Shown: positions 1 through 8,081, counted from the stretch's first letter. The stretch: DNA of 64,000 nt from an uncultured Roseibium sp. (GCF_963669205.1 NZ_OY769915.1:3694001-3758000), one strand, 5' to 3'. Translations and numbers: made by a program. The notes: generated by a model not told the origin, from the letters alone.

Positions 1-1
1 C

Positions 2-688
2 GGGTCCTACGGCATCACGATCCCGGCAAGCTTCAACACCAACGCCTTGTCGCTTGTGGACCGCGGCTTCGTCTACGCAGTCGCCCATGTGCGCGGCGGC
101 AAGGACAAGGGCTTCCGCTGGTACAAGAACGGCCGCCGCGAAACCAAGAAGAACACATTCACCGATTTCATCGCGGCGGCGGACCACCTTGTCGCAGAGA
201 AATTCACCTCTTATGCCCGGATCGTCGCGCAAGGCGGCTCCGCGGGTGGCATGCTGATGGGGGCGATCTCGAATCTCGCGCCCGAAAAATTCGGCGGCAT
301 CATCGCGGAAGTGCCCTTCGTGGATGTCCTGGCGACCATGCTGGATGACACGTTGCCGCTGACCCCTCCCGAGTGGCCGGAATGGGGCAACCCGATCACC
401 GACAGGAACGCCTACGACTACATCGCTTCCTATTCGCCCTACGACAATGTCGAAGCCAAGGACTACCCGGCGATCCTCGCGGTGGCGGGGTTGACGGATC
501 CGCGGGTCACCTATTGGGAACCTGCCAAATGGGTCGCCCGGTTGCGCGCGGAAAAGACCGGTGACAGCGTCCTGATGCTCAAGACAAACATGGAAGCCGG
601 CCACGGCGGTGCGTCCGGCCGTTTCGACAGGCTGAAGGAAGTCGCGCTTGTGCAGGCATTTGCGCTGATGGTTGCCGGCAAGACCTAG
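2..688 (+). CDS. ptrB: Oligopeptidase B (S9 prolyl oligopeptidase family), C-terminal part
   Basis: This is the last ~228 residues of a serine peptidase; the gene enters from the left edge, so its start lies outside the window. The catalytic half is complete. The nucleophile serine sits in GGSAGG, followed by the family signature VPFVDVLATMLDDTLPLTPPEWPEWGNP. The acid lies in AGLTDPRVTYWEP and the histidine in MEAGHGGASGR. Oligopeptidase B cleaves short peptides after Arg or Lys, normally in the cytoplasm or periplasm. The stop codon overlaps the first base of a palindromic element that begins at 688. The family assignment is very secure. Whether the missing N-terminal propeller carried a signal peptide cannot be seen. 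Confidence 0.93.
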   Translation, partial: GSYGITIPASFNTNALSLVDRGFVYAVAHVRGGKDKGFRWYKNGRRETKKNTFTDFIAAADHLVAEKFTSYARIVAQGGSAGGMLMGAISNLAPEKFGGIIAEVPFVDVLATMLDDTLPLTPPEWPEWGNPITDRNAYDYIASYSPYDNVEAKDYPAILAVAGLTDPRVTYWEPAKWVARLRAEKTGDSVLMLKTNMEAGHGGASGRFDRLKEVALVQAFALMVAGKT

Positions 689-1145
689 AGCATTTTCCGA
701 CCAATTTGGTTCATTTGATGAGGATATCCGGTTCACTCGGCCAGGCGGGTCACGAAGCGCGATGCGGTGCATCGTGCAAGTGGCACAACGCAGCCGATGG
801 GCCGGATATCCTCACCGGTTGTGGAACGCAATCAAGCGACACACATCAAGACTGGCCGGGCCCCTTTTCGCTCTGGCAGCGTTGGTCCACCCTAGTCACC
901 TGAATCTGAAGTTCGACCCATCTTGCAGCGGGCTTCGAACGAACTTCAGATTCAAGAAGGTGACTGGCAAGTCTATGTTTCTAGTGCGGTTTACGAATTT
1001 GAAGTTCGCTTCGGCGACTGCTGCAGCAATGATGCGAACTTCAAATTCACCGCACTAATGGTGGGAAACACCGCGGCGGGCGAACCGTCTTGCCAGCGCG
1101 AAAAAGGGCCTCGGTCAAATGACCCTAATTGGTCGGAAAATACTC
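688..1145. repeat. 458-bp element with terminal and internal inverted repeats (MITE-like)
   Basis: The 596-bp gap between ptrB and the binding-protein gene is mostly one structured element. Its ends are inverted repeats of about 30 bp with a few mismatches: GAGCATTTTCCGACCAATTT at 688-707, and the reverse complement of the same motif at about 1126-1145. Further inverted pairs lie inside: 719-730 with 802-813 (GAGGATATCCGG); about 862-888 with 1089-1113; about 898-916 with 945-965 (core AATCTGAAGTTCG); about 980-1005 with 1032-1055 (core AATTTGAAGTTCGC). No credible protein is encoded. The left end coincides with the ptrB stop codon. It looks like a non-autonomous mobile element or composite palindromic repeat; no clear target duplication is visible. 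Confidence 0.6.
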
Positions 1146-1284
1146 CAGGTCATGCCACCGCCGTAAATTTCACATTTTTTTGAGACCGATACCGGGCACG
1201 CATGCGGGTCCGGTATTTCTTTTGTTCCGAAAAAGCTTAGGCTGTTTTCACAACACCGTTACAACAACACCTAAAGGGGATGTC

Positions 1285-2877
1285 ATGATGAGGTCGTTAC
1301 GCCGCACCGGAGCCTTTACAGCCGGACTCACGCTTGCCGCCGCCCTGCTCTCTTCGGTTTCATTTTCAAGCGCTGCCGAACTCCGCTGGTCCTCGCCGAC
1401 CGACCCGCAGACCATGGACCCCCATGCCGTCAACTCCGCCCCGGTGCTCGGGTTCCTGAACAATGTCTACGAAGGTCTCGTGCGCAGGGACAAGAACATG
1501 CAGATTGAAGGCTCCCTGGCCGAAAGCTGGGAACCGCTCGGTGGCGAGGGATGGCGTTTCAAACTGCGTGAAGGCGTGAAGTTCCACGATGGTGCGGATC
1601 TCACCGCTGAGGACGTGCTTTTTTCCTATGAGCGTGCGTCTTCCGAGGAAGCCGATACGAGTTCCTGGTTCGCACCGGTCAAGGAAGTCAAGATCGTCGA
1701 CGACTACACGATCGATTTCGTGACCCATGCGCCGAATCCGATCTTTCCCGATTCCATCGCAAACTTCATGATCCTCGACAAGGGATGGGCGGAAGCCAAT
1801 GATGCCGTGCGCCCGGCAAAGGAAGCGGAAACCTATGCGACCCTGAACGCCAACGGGACCGGCCCGTTCAAGCTCACCTCCCGCGAGCCCGGCGTCCAGA
1901 CGGTGCTTGAACCTTTTGACGGCTGGTGGGACGAGAAGGAACACAACCTCACGAAGGCCACGTTCCTGCCGATCGCCAATCCGGCCACCGCGGTGTCCGG
2001 CCTTCTCAGCGGCCAGGTCGACCTGATCAATCCCGTTCCCGTGCAGGACGTCTCGCGGATCGAGAACCAGGATGGTCTCACTCTGCATCAAGGCATTGAA
2101 GCGCGCGTGATCATGCTTGGTTTCGCTCACAACCACGACACCCTGAAATACTCCAAGGAAACCACGGATAAGAACCCGTTCCAGGATGTCAAGGTACGCG
2201 AGGCGGTCCAGAAGGCGATCAATGCCGAGGCCCTCGTCGACAAGATCATGCGGGGGAATGCGGAAGTCGCGACCCAGTTGGTGAGCCCCCAGATGAAGGG
2301 GCACAGCGACGCCGCGACCGACCGGATCGGATATGATCCGGAAAGCGCGAAATCCCTGCTCATCGATGCGGGCTACCCCGAGGGTTTCTCGTTCGGTCTC
2401 ATGTGCCCGAATGACCGCTACATCAACGACGAGGCGCTCTGCAAGGCGATGGCGGCCATGTTGACACAGGCAGGCATGAAGGCTGAACTCAATGCCATGC
2501 CGGTCCGCACATACTGGCCGGAACTGCGCGCCGGCAATTTCGACATGTACCTGCTCGGCTGGTCGCCCGGCACGTTCGATGCCGAGCATCCGATCCGCTT
2601 CCTTGTCACGACCAAGAACGATGAGAAGAAACTCGGCAGCTGGAACTTCGGCCAGTATTCGAATGCCCGCGTCGATGAACTGCTGCCCATGATCCAGAAG
2701 GAGATCGACGACGGCAAGCGCCAGGCCATGCTGGACGAAACCGCTAAGATCATCCGCGACGACGTCGTCTATGTTCCGCTTCACATCCAACCGCTTCTGT
2801 GGGGCTCGAAGTCCAATATCGACCTGACACAGCGCGCGGACAATTTCCTGATGCTGCGCTGGATCAACGTCAACTGA
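1285..2877 (+). CDS. ABC transporter substrate-binding protein, family 5 (peptide/dipeptide type)
   Basis: A 530-residue periplasmic binding protein of the OppA/DppA (SBP_bac_5) type, which delivers peptides or related solutes to an ABC importer. A Sec signal (basic MMRSLRRTG, hydrophobic core, SSAAE cleavage region) is followed by LRWSSPTDPQTMDPH and the family pattern NNVYEGLVRRD...LAESWEP...WRFKLREGVKFHDGADLTAEDVLFSYER. The length is normal for the family. ATG 1285 was chosen because AAAGGGG lies just upstream and the signal peptide starts there; the reading frame is open further upstream. No permease or ATPase genes adjoin, so it is an orphan. The 3' ~220 bp of this gene are duplicated and decayed at 4371-4592. 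Confidence 0.93.
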   Translation: MMRSLRRTGAFTAGLTLAAALLSSVSFSSAAELRWSSPTDPQTMDPHAVNSAPVLGFLNNVYEGLVRRDKNMQIEGSLAESWEPLGGEGWRFKLREGVKFHDGADLTAEDVLFSYERASSEEADTSSWFAPVKEVKIVDDYTIDFVTHAPNPIFPDSIANFMILDKGWAEANDAVRPAKEAETYATLNANGTGPFKLTSREPGVQTVLEPFDGWWDEKEHNLTKATFLPIANPATAVSGLLSGQVDLINPVPVQDVSRIENQDGLTLHQGIEARVIMLGFAHNHDTLKYSKETTDKNPFQDVKVREAVQKAINAEALVDKIMRGNAEVATQLVSPQMKGHSDAATDRIGYDPESAKSLLIDAGYPEGFSFGLMCPNDRYINDEALCKAMAAMLTQAGMKAELNAMPVRTYWPELRAGNFDMYLLGWSPGTFDAEHPIRFLVTTKNDEKKLGSWNFGQYSNARVDELLPMIQKEIDDGKRQAMLDETAKIIRDDVVYVPLHIQPLLWGSKSNIDLTQRADNFLMLRWINVN

Positions 2878-2904
2878 CGGACCAGATCCGGCTGAAAACT
2901 GAAG

Positions 2905-2930
2905 ACCGGCGCCATTGGCGCCGGTTTTTC
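2905..2930 (+). terminator. Rho-independent terminator of the binding-protein gene
   Basis: A perfect 9-bp stem ACCGGCGCC/GGCGCCGGT (2905-2913 with 2917-2925) with a 3-base loop is followed by TTTTC, 28 bp after the stop codon. A degenerate version of the same hairpin survives in the duplicated copy near 4619-4640. Confidence 0.85.
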
Positions 2931-3175
2931 TTTGTTGTGAAAAGTCTTGTCAAAAATACTCCCGAATATTTCAGTAACCAAAAATCCAGTTTGAAATCTT
3001 CACAAATATTTCAAAACGCGCCTCACCCTTATTTAATGCGAAAACCGAATTATTTCTGAATTTTAATGAATCAAATTTTAGTTGAATGCAGTTTTCCTCG
3101 CACCAATTCTCGTACTGCAGGTTTCGTTCAAATAGAACCCCGCAGGACACCATAGATTTTCGGAGAGGAACCATT

Positions 3176-4228
3176 ATGAATACGCATACCAGATTCACGA
3201 ATACGCACTTCACTGATCTCGACGAACTGCTGGACCAGAAACTCATCGACCTGGCCGCAAACGCGGTCGATGTCACGAAGAGCGGTCCGCCGGGAGATCC
3301 GGTCAATGAGCCGGGAACACAAGATGCACCGTCGCCGATTTCGGACAACGGGCAATCCGGTCAGGATCTGCCTTTCCTGAACCTCGACCCCTACAACCTC
3401 GATGGAAAGGACAATCTTCCTGAAGGAGACCTGTCCGAGGGATCACAGGGCTATATCGGATCCGGTACCGAGTCTGCAGGTGGCGCCGGTGTCGCGCAGG
3501 TCAGTTTCACGCTCGATATGGGCGACTATACATTCCGCTCGGATGCCGGCAGGCTCGACATCATGGCGCTGACGGAAGAGCGCACCACCGAGATCAAGAC
3601 CATGATGTTCAACGGCCAGGAAGTTCCGGCCGAATACCAGAGCGGTCTCGCCTACGGGTTCGAGGGCAGCTTCTACGACAATCAGTTCAGGGAACTTTAT
3701 GTCTCGGTGAACGCCGAAGTGGCTACCACCATCCAGACCGAAATGTACGATCCGGACGGCAATCCGATCCTGACGTCATTCGGACACGAGCAGATGCTCG
3801 AGGTCGAGGGCCACGCATTCGACTACGGCATCGAAGAATTTTTCATGGGCTTCGAGTTCATGATCGAACTGGAGAAGATCGGCGAAAACCACTACCAGAT
3901 GGTTGTTTCCGTCGTGTTCGAAGGCGAGATCGTCGACATGAACGGAAATGCGCGCGAGTTTTTCTTCGAAGACATGTCGGAGTTCAATTTCTCCAGTCTC
4001 GACGAAATCACGTTTGACCAGCTTCCGCAGGGTTTTTACGACGAGATCGCCCGTTTCGCCGCAAATATGGGCGAGGCCTGGGATGCGTTCGGGTCGGTGA
4101 ACGAGCAGATTGAAGCCATTCTCCTGAAGCTCCGCGAAGACGGGCATTATCAGGGTTGGGATGATGCGGACCAGGGTCTGAACGACCCGTTCGACTTTAA
4201 CCTGCCCAGCACGGACCCCTTCGCCTGA
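3176..4228 (+). CDS. Unknown 350-residue acidic protein, tandem paralogue 1
   Basis: I do not recognise this family. ATG 3176 follows CGGAGAGGAA and gives exactly the same length (350) as the paralogue at 4886. Visible regions are: an N-terminal helix-like FTDLDELLDQKLIDLAANA; a Gly/Pro/Ser-rich acidic stretch to about residue 105; then an alternating, probably beta-rich core (VSFTLDMGDYTFRSDAGRLDIMALTEERTTEIKTM...). The end is a C-terminal region highly conserved between copies: LPQGFYDEIARFAANMGEAWDAFGSV...WDDADQGLNDPFDFNLP.TDPFA. There is no signal peptide, membrane segment or cysteine cluster. It is very acidic. A surface or secreted role through a non-Sec route is only a guess. The gene has its own AT-rich upstream region and terminator, so it is probably monocistronic. 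Confidence 0.8.
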   Translation: MNTHTRFTNTHFTDLDELLDQKLIDLAANAVDVTKSGPPGDPVNEPGTQDAPSPISDNGQSGQDLPFLNLDPYNLDGKDNLPEGDLSEGSQGYIGSGTESAGGAGVAQVSFTLDMGDYTFRSDAGRLDIMALTEERTTEIKTMMFNGQEVPAEYQSGLAYGFEGSFYDNQFRELYVSVNAEVATTIQTEMYDPDGNPILTSFGHEQMLEVEGHAFDYGIEEFFMGFEFMIELEKIGENHYQMVVSVVFEGEIVDMNGNAREFFFEDMSEFNFSSLDEITFDQLPQGFYDEIARFAANMGEAWDAFGSVNEQIEAILLKLREDGHYQGWDDADQGLNDPFDFNLPSTDPFA

Positions 4229-4280
4229 GAAAGACGTCCGGATTGCTGTTGGCGGTCGCAGCAAACAGAACCCTTAATCG

Positions 4281-4312
4281 CCCCTCCGTTCAACCGACCG
4301 GAGGGGTTTTTC
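4281..4312 (+). terminator. Rho-independent terminator of paralogue 1
   Basis: Stem CCCCTCCG/CGGAGGGG (4281-4288 with 4299-4306) is followed by a six-T run. The equivalent hairpin in the second unit is at 5989-6020. Confidence 0.85.
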
Positions 4313-4370
4313 GTTTGTGACTTGAGTTTGCCGCGCTTTTTCGTCCAGTCAATTTGTCCCGGTGCCCGGT

Positions 4371-4592
4371 TACTCGAATGCGCACGTCGACGCGTTGCTG
4401 CCGCCGATCCGAAAAGGGATTGATGCGGAAAAACACAAGACGATGCAGGGCGAGACTGGCAAGATCATATTGGACGACCTCTTCTGTGTCCCGCTGCGTG
4501 TCCAGCCGCTCCTGTGGTGACCGAAATCCATTGTTGATCTCACCCGGTAGGCGGACAATTTCCTCATGCTGCACCGGATCAACGTCGCCTGA
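4371..4592 (+). pseudogene. Remnant of the 3' end of the ABC binding-protein gene
   Basis: Read in the frame of 4371, this stretch translates as YSNAHVDALLPPIRKGIDAE...GKIILDDLFCVPLRVQPLLW, then stop, PKSIVDLTR, then stop, ADNFLMLHRINVA and stop. It matches the last ~74 residues of the protein encoded at 1285-2877 (YSNARVDELLPMIQKEID...VYVPLHIQPLLW...ADNFLMLRWINVN). Two internal stop codons (in the positions of Gly and Gln) and the lack of any upstream coding part show it is not functional. It marks the left boundary of the second duplication unit and shows that the duplication is old enough for neutral decay. Confidence 0.85.
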
Positions 4593-4689
4593 CGCACCAG
4601 AAACAGCGAACCCGGAAGGCCGGTGCCATTGGCGTCTATTTTCTCGTTTTGACTAGACGTTCAAAGAAGATGTTTCGGAGTGCCGGTAA

Positions 4690-4885
4690 TCATAAGACTT
4701 CTTATAAATCTTCCCAAATATTATCAAAAATCAACCTCGTATATTTAATGTGAAAACCGAATTATTTCTGAATATTAATGAAACATATTTTAGTTGAACA
4801 ATATTTTTCTCTCACCAATTCTCGTATTGCAAGCTTCATAAAATAGAAACTGCACGACACGAAAGACTTTCGGAGAGGAAAATTC
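4690..4885 (+). promoter_or_regulatory. AT-rich upstream region conserved between the two paralogues
   Basis: The ~190 bp before the second paralogue are AT-rich and closely match 2985-3175 before the first (shared GAAAACCGAATTATTTCTGA, CACCAATTCTCGTA and the CGGAGAGGAA ribosome site). The two copies differ more in spacer bases than in these blocks. I infer that this is the promoter and 5' leader of each gene; no clear sigma-70 boxes can be assigned. Confidence 0.5.
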
Positions 4886-5938
4886 ATGAATACGCATATC
4901 AGATTTTCGAATACGAATTTCGCCAATCTCGATGAACTGCTGGATCAGAAAATCATCGATCTGAATACCAAGTCCGCTGAAGTAACGCAGAGCGGTCCGC
5001 CTGGTCAGTTCCACATTGAGCCGGTGAGCGACGCAGCGCCGTCGGTCAATTCGGAAACTGCACCGTCCGCTTTCGACATGCCCTTCCTGAACCTTGACCC
5101 GTACAACCTTGAGGGCAAGGACGACCTTCCGGACGGACAGCTTTCGGAAGGACCGCAGGGCAACATCACTTCCGGCGTCGAGTCATCCAGCGGTTCCGGC
5201 GAACAGCAAGTGAACTTCGAACTCGAGATGGAGGATTACACGTTCCGCTCGGAGGCGGGCCGGCTCGACATCATGGCGCTGACGGAGGAACGGACGACCG
5301 AGATCAAAACCATGAATTTCAACGGTCAAGAGGTCGCGATCGAATACCAAAGCGGACTTGCCTACGAGTTCGAAGGCAACTTCTACGACGATCAGTTTCG
5401 GGAAATGTATATCGAAATGACCGCTGAGGTCGGCACGACCATCCAGACGGAGGCGTTCGACGCAGACGGAAATCCGATCCTGACCTCCTTTGGATACGAG
5501 CAGGTTCTCGAGGTAGCGGGCGAAGCCGCCGACTACGGGATCGAGGAATTCTCCATGGAGTTCGAATTCGTGATCGAGCTCGAGAGAAACGATTTCGGCA
5601 TGTACGAAATGACCTTCTCGGTCACGTTCGAAGGCGAAATCGTCAACATGGATGGAACCGAGCGTGAGTTCCTGTTCGAAGATGAAATGATGTTCCTGTT
5701 CTCCGATCTTGATCAGGTCAATTTCGACCAGATGCCCCAAGGCTTCTATGACGAAATTGCCCGTTTCGCGGCGCAGATGGGCGATGCCTGGGATGCGTTC
5801 GGATCCGTCAGCGACCAGCTCGAGGCCGTTCTCCTGCAACTCCAGGAAGAGGGGTACTACCAGGCCTGGGATGATGCGGACCAGGGTCTGAACGACCCGT
5901 TCGACTTCAACCTGCCCAACACGGACCCCTTCGCCTGA
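4886..5938 (+). CDS. Unknown 350-residue acidic protein, tandem paralogue 2
   Basis: Paralogue of the protein at 3176-4228, same length and roughly two thirds identical by eye. The longest identical runs are in the core (TFRS.AGRLDIMALTEERTTEIKTM) and the tail (QGFYDEIARFAA.MG.AWDAFGSV and WDDADQGLNDPFDFNLP.TDPFA). The Gly/Pro/acidic linker at residues ~35-105 is the most diverged part. The start follows CGGAGAGGAAAATTC, as in the first copy. The reading frame is intact although the co-duplicated binding-protein fragment has decayed, which suggests the protein has been kept by selection. Function unknown. Confidence 0.8.
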   Translation: MNTHIRFSNTNFANLDELLDQKIIDLNTKSAEVTQSGPPGQFHIEPVSDAAPSVNSETAPSAFDMPFLNLDPYNLEGKDDLPDGQLSEGPQGNITSGVESSSGSGEQQVNFELEMEDYTFRSEAGRLDIMALTEERTTEIKTMNFNGQEVAIEYQSGLAYEFEGNFYDDQFREMYIEMTAEVGTTIQTEAFDADGNPILTSFGYEQVLEVAGEAADYGIEEFSMEFEFVIELERNDFGMYEMTFSVTFEGEIVNMDGTEREFLFEDEMMFLFSDLDQVNFDQMPQGFYDEIARFAAQMGDAWDAFGSVSDQLEAVLLQLQEEGYYQAWDDADQGLNDPFDFNLPNTDPFA

Positions 5939-5988
5939 GAAAGACGTCCGATTGCTGTTGGCGGTCGCAGCAATCGAAACCCTTAGCA

Positions 5989-6020
5989 GCCCCTTCCGGT
6001 CAACCGGCCGGAGGGGGCTC
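5989..6020 (+). terminator. Degenerate terminator hairpin of paralogue 2
   Basis: AGCCCC.TTCCGG pairs with CCGG.GGGGCT, homologous to the terminator at 4281-4312, but the T-run has been lost (CTCCTTC follows). Termination efficiency is therefore uncertain. Confidence 0.5.
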
Positions 6021-6129
6021 CTTCATTCGTGTCTTGATTTTGCCGCGCTCTTCAGCTCAATTGATTTGTATTGCAAATCAGTCTCTTGGGGCACCAGGAG
6101 ACAAAGAGTACTTTTCACGGGAGCGTTTG

Positions 6130-6516
6130 ATGGTTCGCCAGATCTGCACACGAGCACATGTTGCCCGCAATTTCGGATCATTGTGCAAAGTGTCCTTTGT
6201 TGTCTTGGCGACATTCGGCCTGGTCGCCTGCCAGTCCCAGTTCCAGACGCCGTCCGATCTCCTGTTTGCCCCGACATTCAGCAAGACCCGGCAGAACCTG
6301 CCCTATACCCGCAACACGCCGTATGACTGCCGCACCTTTACCGGTTCAGGCTGGAAAGGGATCGCAAGCGGAACGGTTTATGATTTCAGCGACCGCTATC
6401 AGACGTCGCAGGCCGGTTGTTTCAAGACGCAGGACCTGTGTCTCGCCTGGCTGTCCGCCATGCGGTCCTTCATCGACGTTCCGCGTTTCATCAGGTGCAA
6501 TCCCTACACGGCCTGA
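6130..6516 (+). CDS. Putative small lipoprotein, unknown function
   Basis: A 128-residue protein with a long basic N-terminus, a hydrophobic segment and a lipobox-like FGLVAC, so Cys at about residue 34 may be lipidated. The mature part has four further cysteines (PYDCRTF, GCFKTQDLCLAW, FIRCNPYTA) that could form disulfides in the periplasm. ATG 6130 was chosen because GGGAGCG precedes it and the signal begins there. The gene lies 60 bp beyond the duplicated region and ends close to the convergent LysR gene. Homologues may be known in Rhizobiales, but I cannot name a family. Confidence 0.7.
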   Translation: MVRQICTRAHVARNFGSLCKVSFVVLATFGLVACQSQFQTPSDLLFAPTFSKTRQNLPYTRNTPYDCRTFTGSGWKGIASGTVYDFSDRYQTSQAGCFKTQDLCLAWLSAMRSFIDVPRFIRCNPYTA

Positions 6517-6523
6517 CCGGCAT

Positions 6524-7429
6524 TCAGGACGGAAGGCCGCCCTGCAGCACCGGGTCGGCCTTCATGAAATCTGCAATATGGTCACGCAGGCACCTGGCGC
6601 GCGCGCTCAAAAGGCGTCCCGTCGGCCAGACCAGATAGGCATTGCGGTCCTGCCCCGTCCAGGACGGTAGGACAAAGCCGAGTCGTCCGGATGAAAGATC
6701 AGCGGACGTTTCTGTTACCGGAAGCAGTGCGATGCCGTGGCCGTCGGCAACAAGCTGCCGCGCAAGCGTGATATCGTCAACGGCAACGTCCGCACTGAGA
6801 TATACCGTTTCTTCCCGGCCCGTTTCGAAATGCGTCAGGGACCAGTGCGGAAGCGATGACACCCAGATGAGCTTGTGCCTGGAAAGGTCTTCAAGGGTCT
6901 CCGGTGTTCCATGCGCCGCCAGATAGTCAGGCGATGCCACCAGCCTTGTCGCGACCCGGCCCACCCGTTTCTGATAAAGACCCGTTTCCGACTGCGCCCC
7001 GAACCGCAAGGCGATGTCGACACCGTTCTCGACAAGATCCTTGTTATCGTTGCTGAGGCTCAGTGTCAGACGGATTTGCGGATATGTTTTGAGAAACCCG
7101 GACCACATGGGAGCAAGAACACCGATGGAGGCATTTGTCGGTGCCGCGGCGATGAGCGCCCCGCGCAGTTGATGAAGGTCCGAATTGAGGGTTTGCAGGG
7201 TGTTTTCGGCCTGTTGCATCACGTCGGCAAGACCGGCGTAGTAGGCTTCCCCCTCAGATGTCAGCGCGAACTTCCGGGCAGACCTGTGCACCAGCCGCAC
7301 GCCCAGCGTTTCCTCCAGTCGCTGCAGGCGGCGTGTGACGCTGGCCGGCGGCAGGTTCAGCCTCTGTGCTGCCGCCGACAGGCTCCGGCACTGGGCGATG
7401 TGGACAAAGAGCGCTATATCATCAAGCAT
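6524..7429 (-). CDS. LysR-family transcriptional regulator
   Basis: 301 residues, full length for the family. The N-terminal winged helix-turn-helix is MLDDIALFVHIAQCRSLSAAAQRLNLPPASVTRRLQRLEETLGVRLVHRSARKFALTSEGEAYY. The C-terminal part is a periplasmic-binding-like effector domain. It is divergent from the quinol monooxygenase gene at 7528, with a 98-bp shared intergenic region containing overlapping palindromes. It probably controls that gene, and perhaps the DUF2798 and RidA genes behind it. The ligand is unknown. Confidence 0.93.
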   Translation of the reverse strand: MLDDIALFVHIAQCRSLSAAAQRLNLPPASVTRRLQRLEETLGVRLVHRSARKFALTSEGEAYYAGLADVMQQAENTLQTLNSDLHQLRGALIAAAPTNASIGVLAPMWSGFLKTYPQIRLTLSLSNDNKDLVENGVDIALRFGAQSETGLYQKRVGRVATRLVASPDYLAAHGTPETLEDLSRHKLIWVSSLPHWSLTHFETGREETVYLSADVAVDDITLARQLVADGHGIALLPVTETSADLSSGRLGFVLPSWTGQDRNAYLVWPTGRLLSARARCLRDHIADFMKADPVLQGGLPS

Positions 7430-7453
7430 GATTTCATTTTCGGAATTTAAAAT

Positions 7454-7472
7454 ATCATCTATGATTATAGAT
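7454..7472. promoter_or_regulatory. Candidate LysR operator in the divergent promoter
   Basis: Two overlapping perfect palindromes lie between the LysR and monooxygenase genes: ATCAT-CT-ATGAT (7454-7465) and ATCTAT-GATT-ATAGAT (7457-7472). Short AT-rich dyads in such positions are typical of LysR binding sites. Binding by this regulator is inferred from position only. Confidence 0.5.
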
Positions 7473-7527
7473 TATGTTTTTTGAAATCAATAGACCAAGG
7501 GTGTAACAAGACAACACGGAGACACCC

Positions 7528-7839
7528 ATGTCGAAATACTTCATCAGTGCCGGTATTGAACTGAAGGACGGAGCCTCGCTGCAGGAGGCCGAAAGCGGAT
7601 TGCGCCGGCTTGCGGAACAGACTCAAAGCGAACCCGGCTGCCTGCTGTTCGAAATCCGGCAGAACCTCAAGCAGCCCGGAAAATTCACCTTGTGGGAATG
7701 CTGGACGGACCGGCAGGCGCTGGCGGACCATTTCGAGGCTGACCACACCCGGGCCTACCTTGCGCGTGACCTCACCGAGGTGATCTACATCGAGGAACTG
7801 GCAGAAATCGGCCAGCTATCCTCGAAATCCGCAGCCTGA
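7528..7839 (+). CDS. Putative quinol monooxygenase (ABM domain)
   Basis: 103 residues with the ABM (antibiotic biosynthesis monooxygenase/YgiN) fold signature: an N-terminal beta strand, LRRLAEQTQSEPGCLLFEI, then FTLWECWTDRQALADHFEADHTRAYL. Members are small ferredoxin-like dimers that oxidise quinols or detoxify reactive compounds without a cofactor. It is the first gene of a plus-strand run (this, DUF2798, RidA) with gaps of 7 and 16 bp. A comparable LysR/ABM divergon occurs at 49685-50965. Confidence 0.88.
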   Translation: MSKYFISAGIELKDGASLQEAESGLRRLAEQTQSEPGCLLFEIRQNLKQPGKFTLWECWTDRQALADHFEADHTRAYLARDLTEVIYIEELAEIGQLSSKSAA

Positions 7840-7846
7840 CCGGGCC

Positions 7847-8065
7847 ATGAAACGCAAACTGATCGCCACGTTTTTCATGTCATTCGGGCTGTCTTTCCTG
7901 ATGTCCTGCTGGGTGACGTTCATCAATCTGGGATGGAGCGACGTCTTCCTGGCCAGATGGATGGACGCCTTCCGCCTGGCGTGGCCGGCCGCAGCCGTCA
8001 TCGCGCTGTGCCTCGGCCCCGCCGTTGAAAGGATCACCGACACGATCATCCGGAAACGGCCCTGA
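7847..8065 (+). CDS. DUF2798-type small membrane protein
   Basis: 72 residues with two predicted membrane helices (about residues 6-28 and 42-62) and basic ends (MKRKL..., IIRKRP). The pattern MSFGLSFLMSCWVTFINLG...FLARWMDAFRLAWPAAAVIALCLGPAVERIT matches the DUF2798 family as I know it. It begins 7 bp after the monooxygenase gene, so it is likely co-transcribed. No biochemical role is established. Confidence 0.75.
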   Translation: MKRKLIATFFMSFGLSFLMSCWVTFINLGWSDVFLARWMDAFRLAWPAAAVIALCLGPAVERITDTIIRKRP

Positions 8066-8081
8066 ACCCTCTGGAGTGCGC

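Larger units (their letters stand above)
2656..4357 (+). repeat. Tandem duplication, unit 1 (~1.7 kb)
   Basis: This unit runs from the last ~220 bp of the binding-protein gene, through its terminator and an AT-rich promoter stretch, across the first 350-residue gene and its terminator, to about 4357. The same order of segments recurs at 4371-6069 with recognisable similarity throughout, including the non-coding parts. Boundaries were judged by eye and may be off by some tens of bases. Confidence 0.8.
4371..6069 (+). repeat. Tandem duplication, unit 2 (~1.7 kb)
   Basis: Second copy of the 2656-4357 unit, lying almost directly next to it. It holds the decayed 3' end of a binding-protein gene, a degenerate terminator, a conserved AT-rich upstream segment, the second 350-residue gene and its terminator hairpin. 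Similarity continues past the hairpin to about 6069 (TTGCCGCGCT segment in both). Confidence 0.8.

Noticed and set aside
1366..2790. 474-residue minus-strand open frame
   Set aside because: Antisense to the ABC binding-protein gene; codon shadow.
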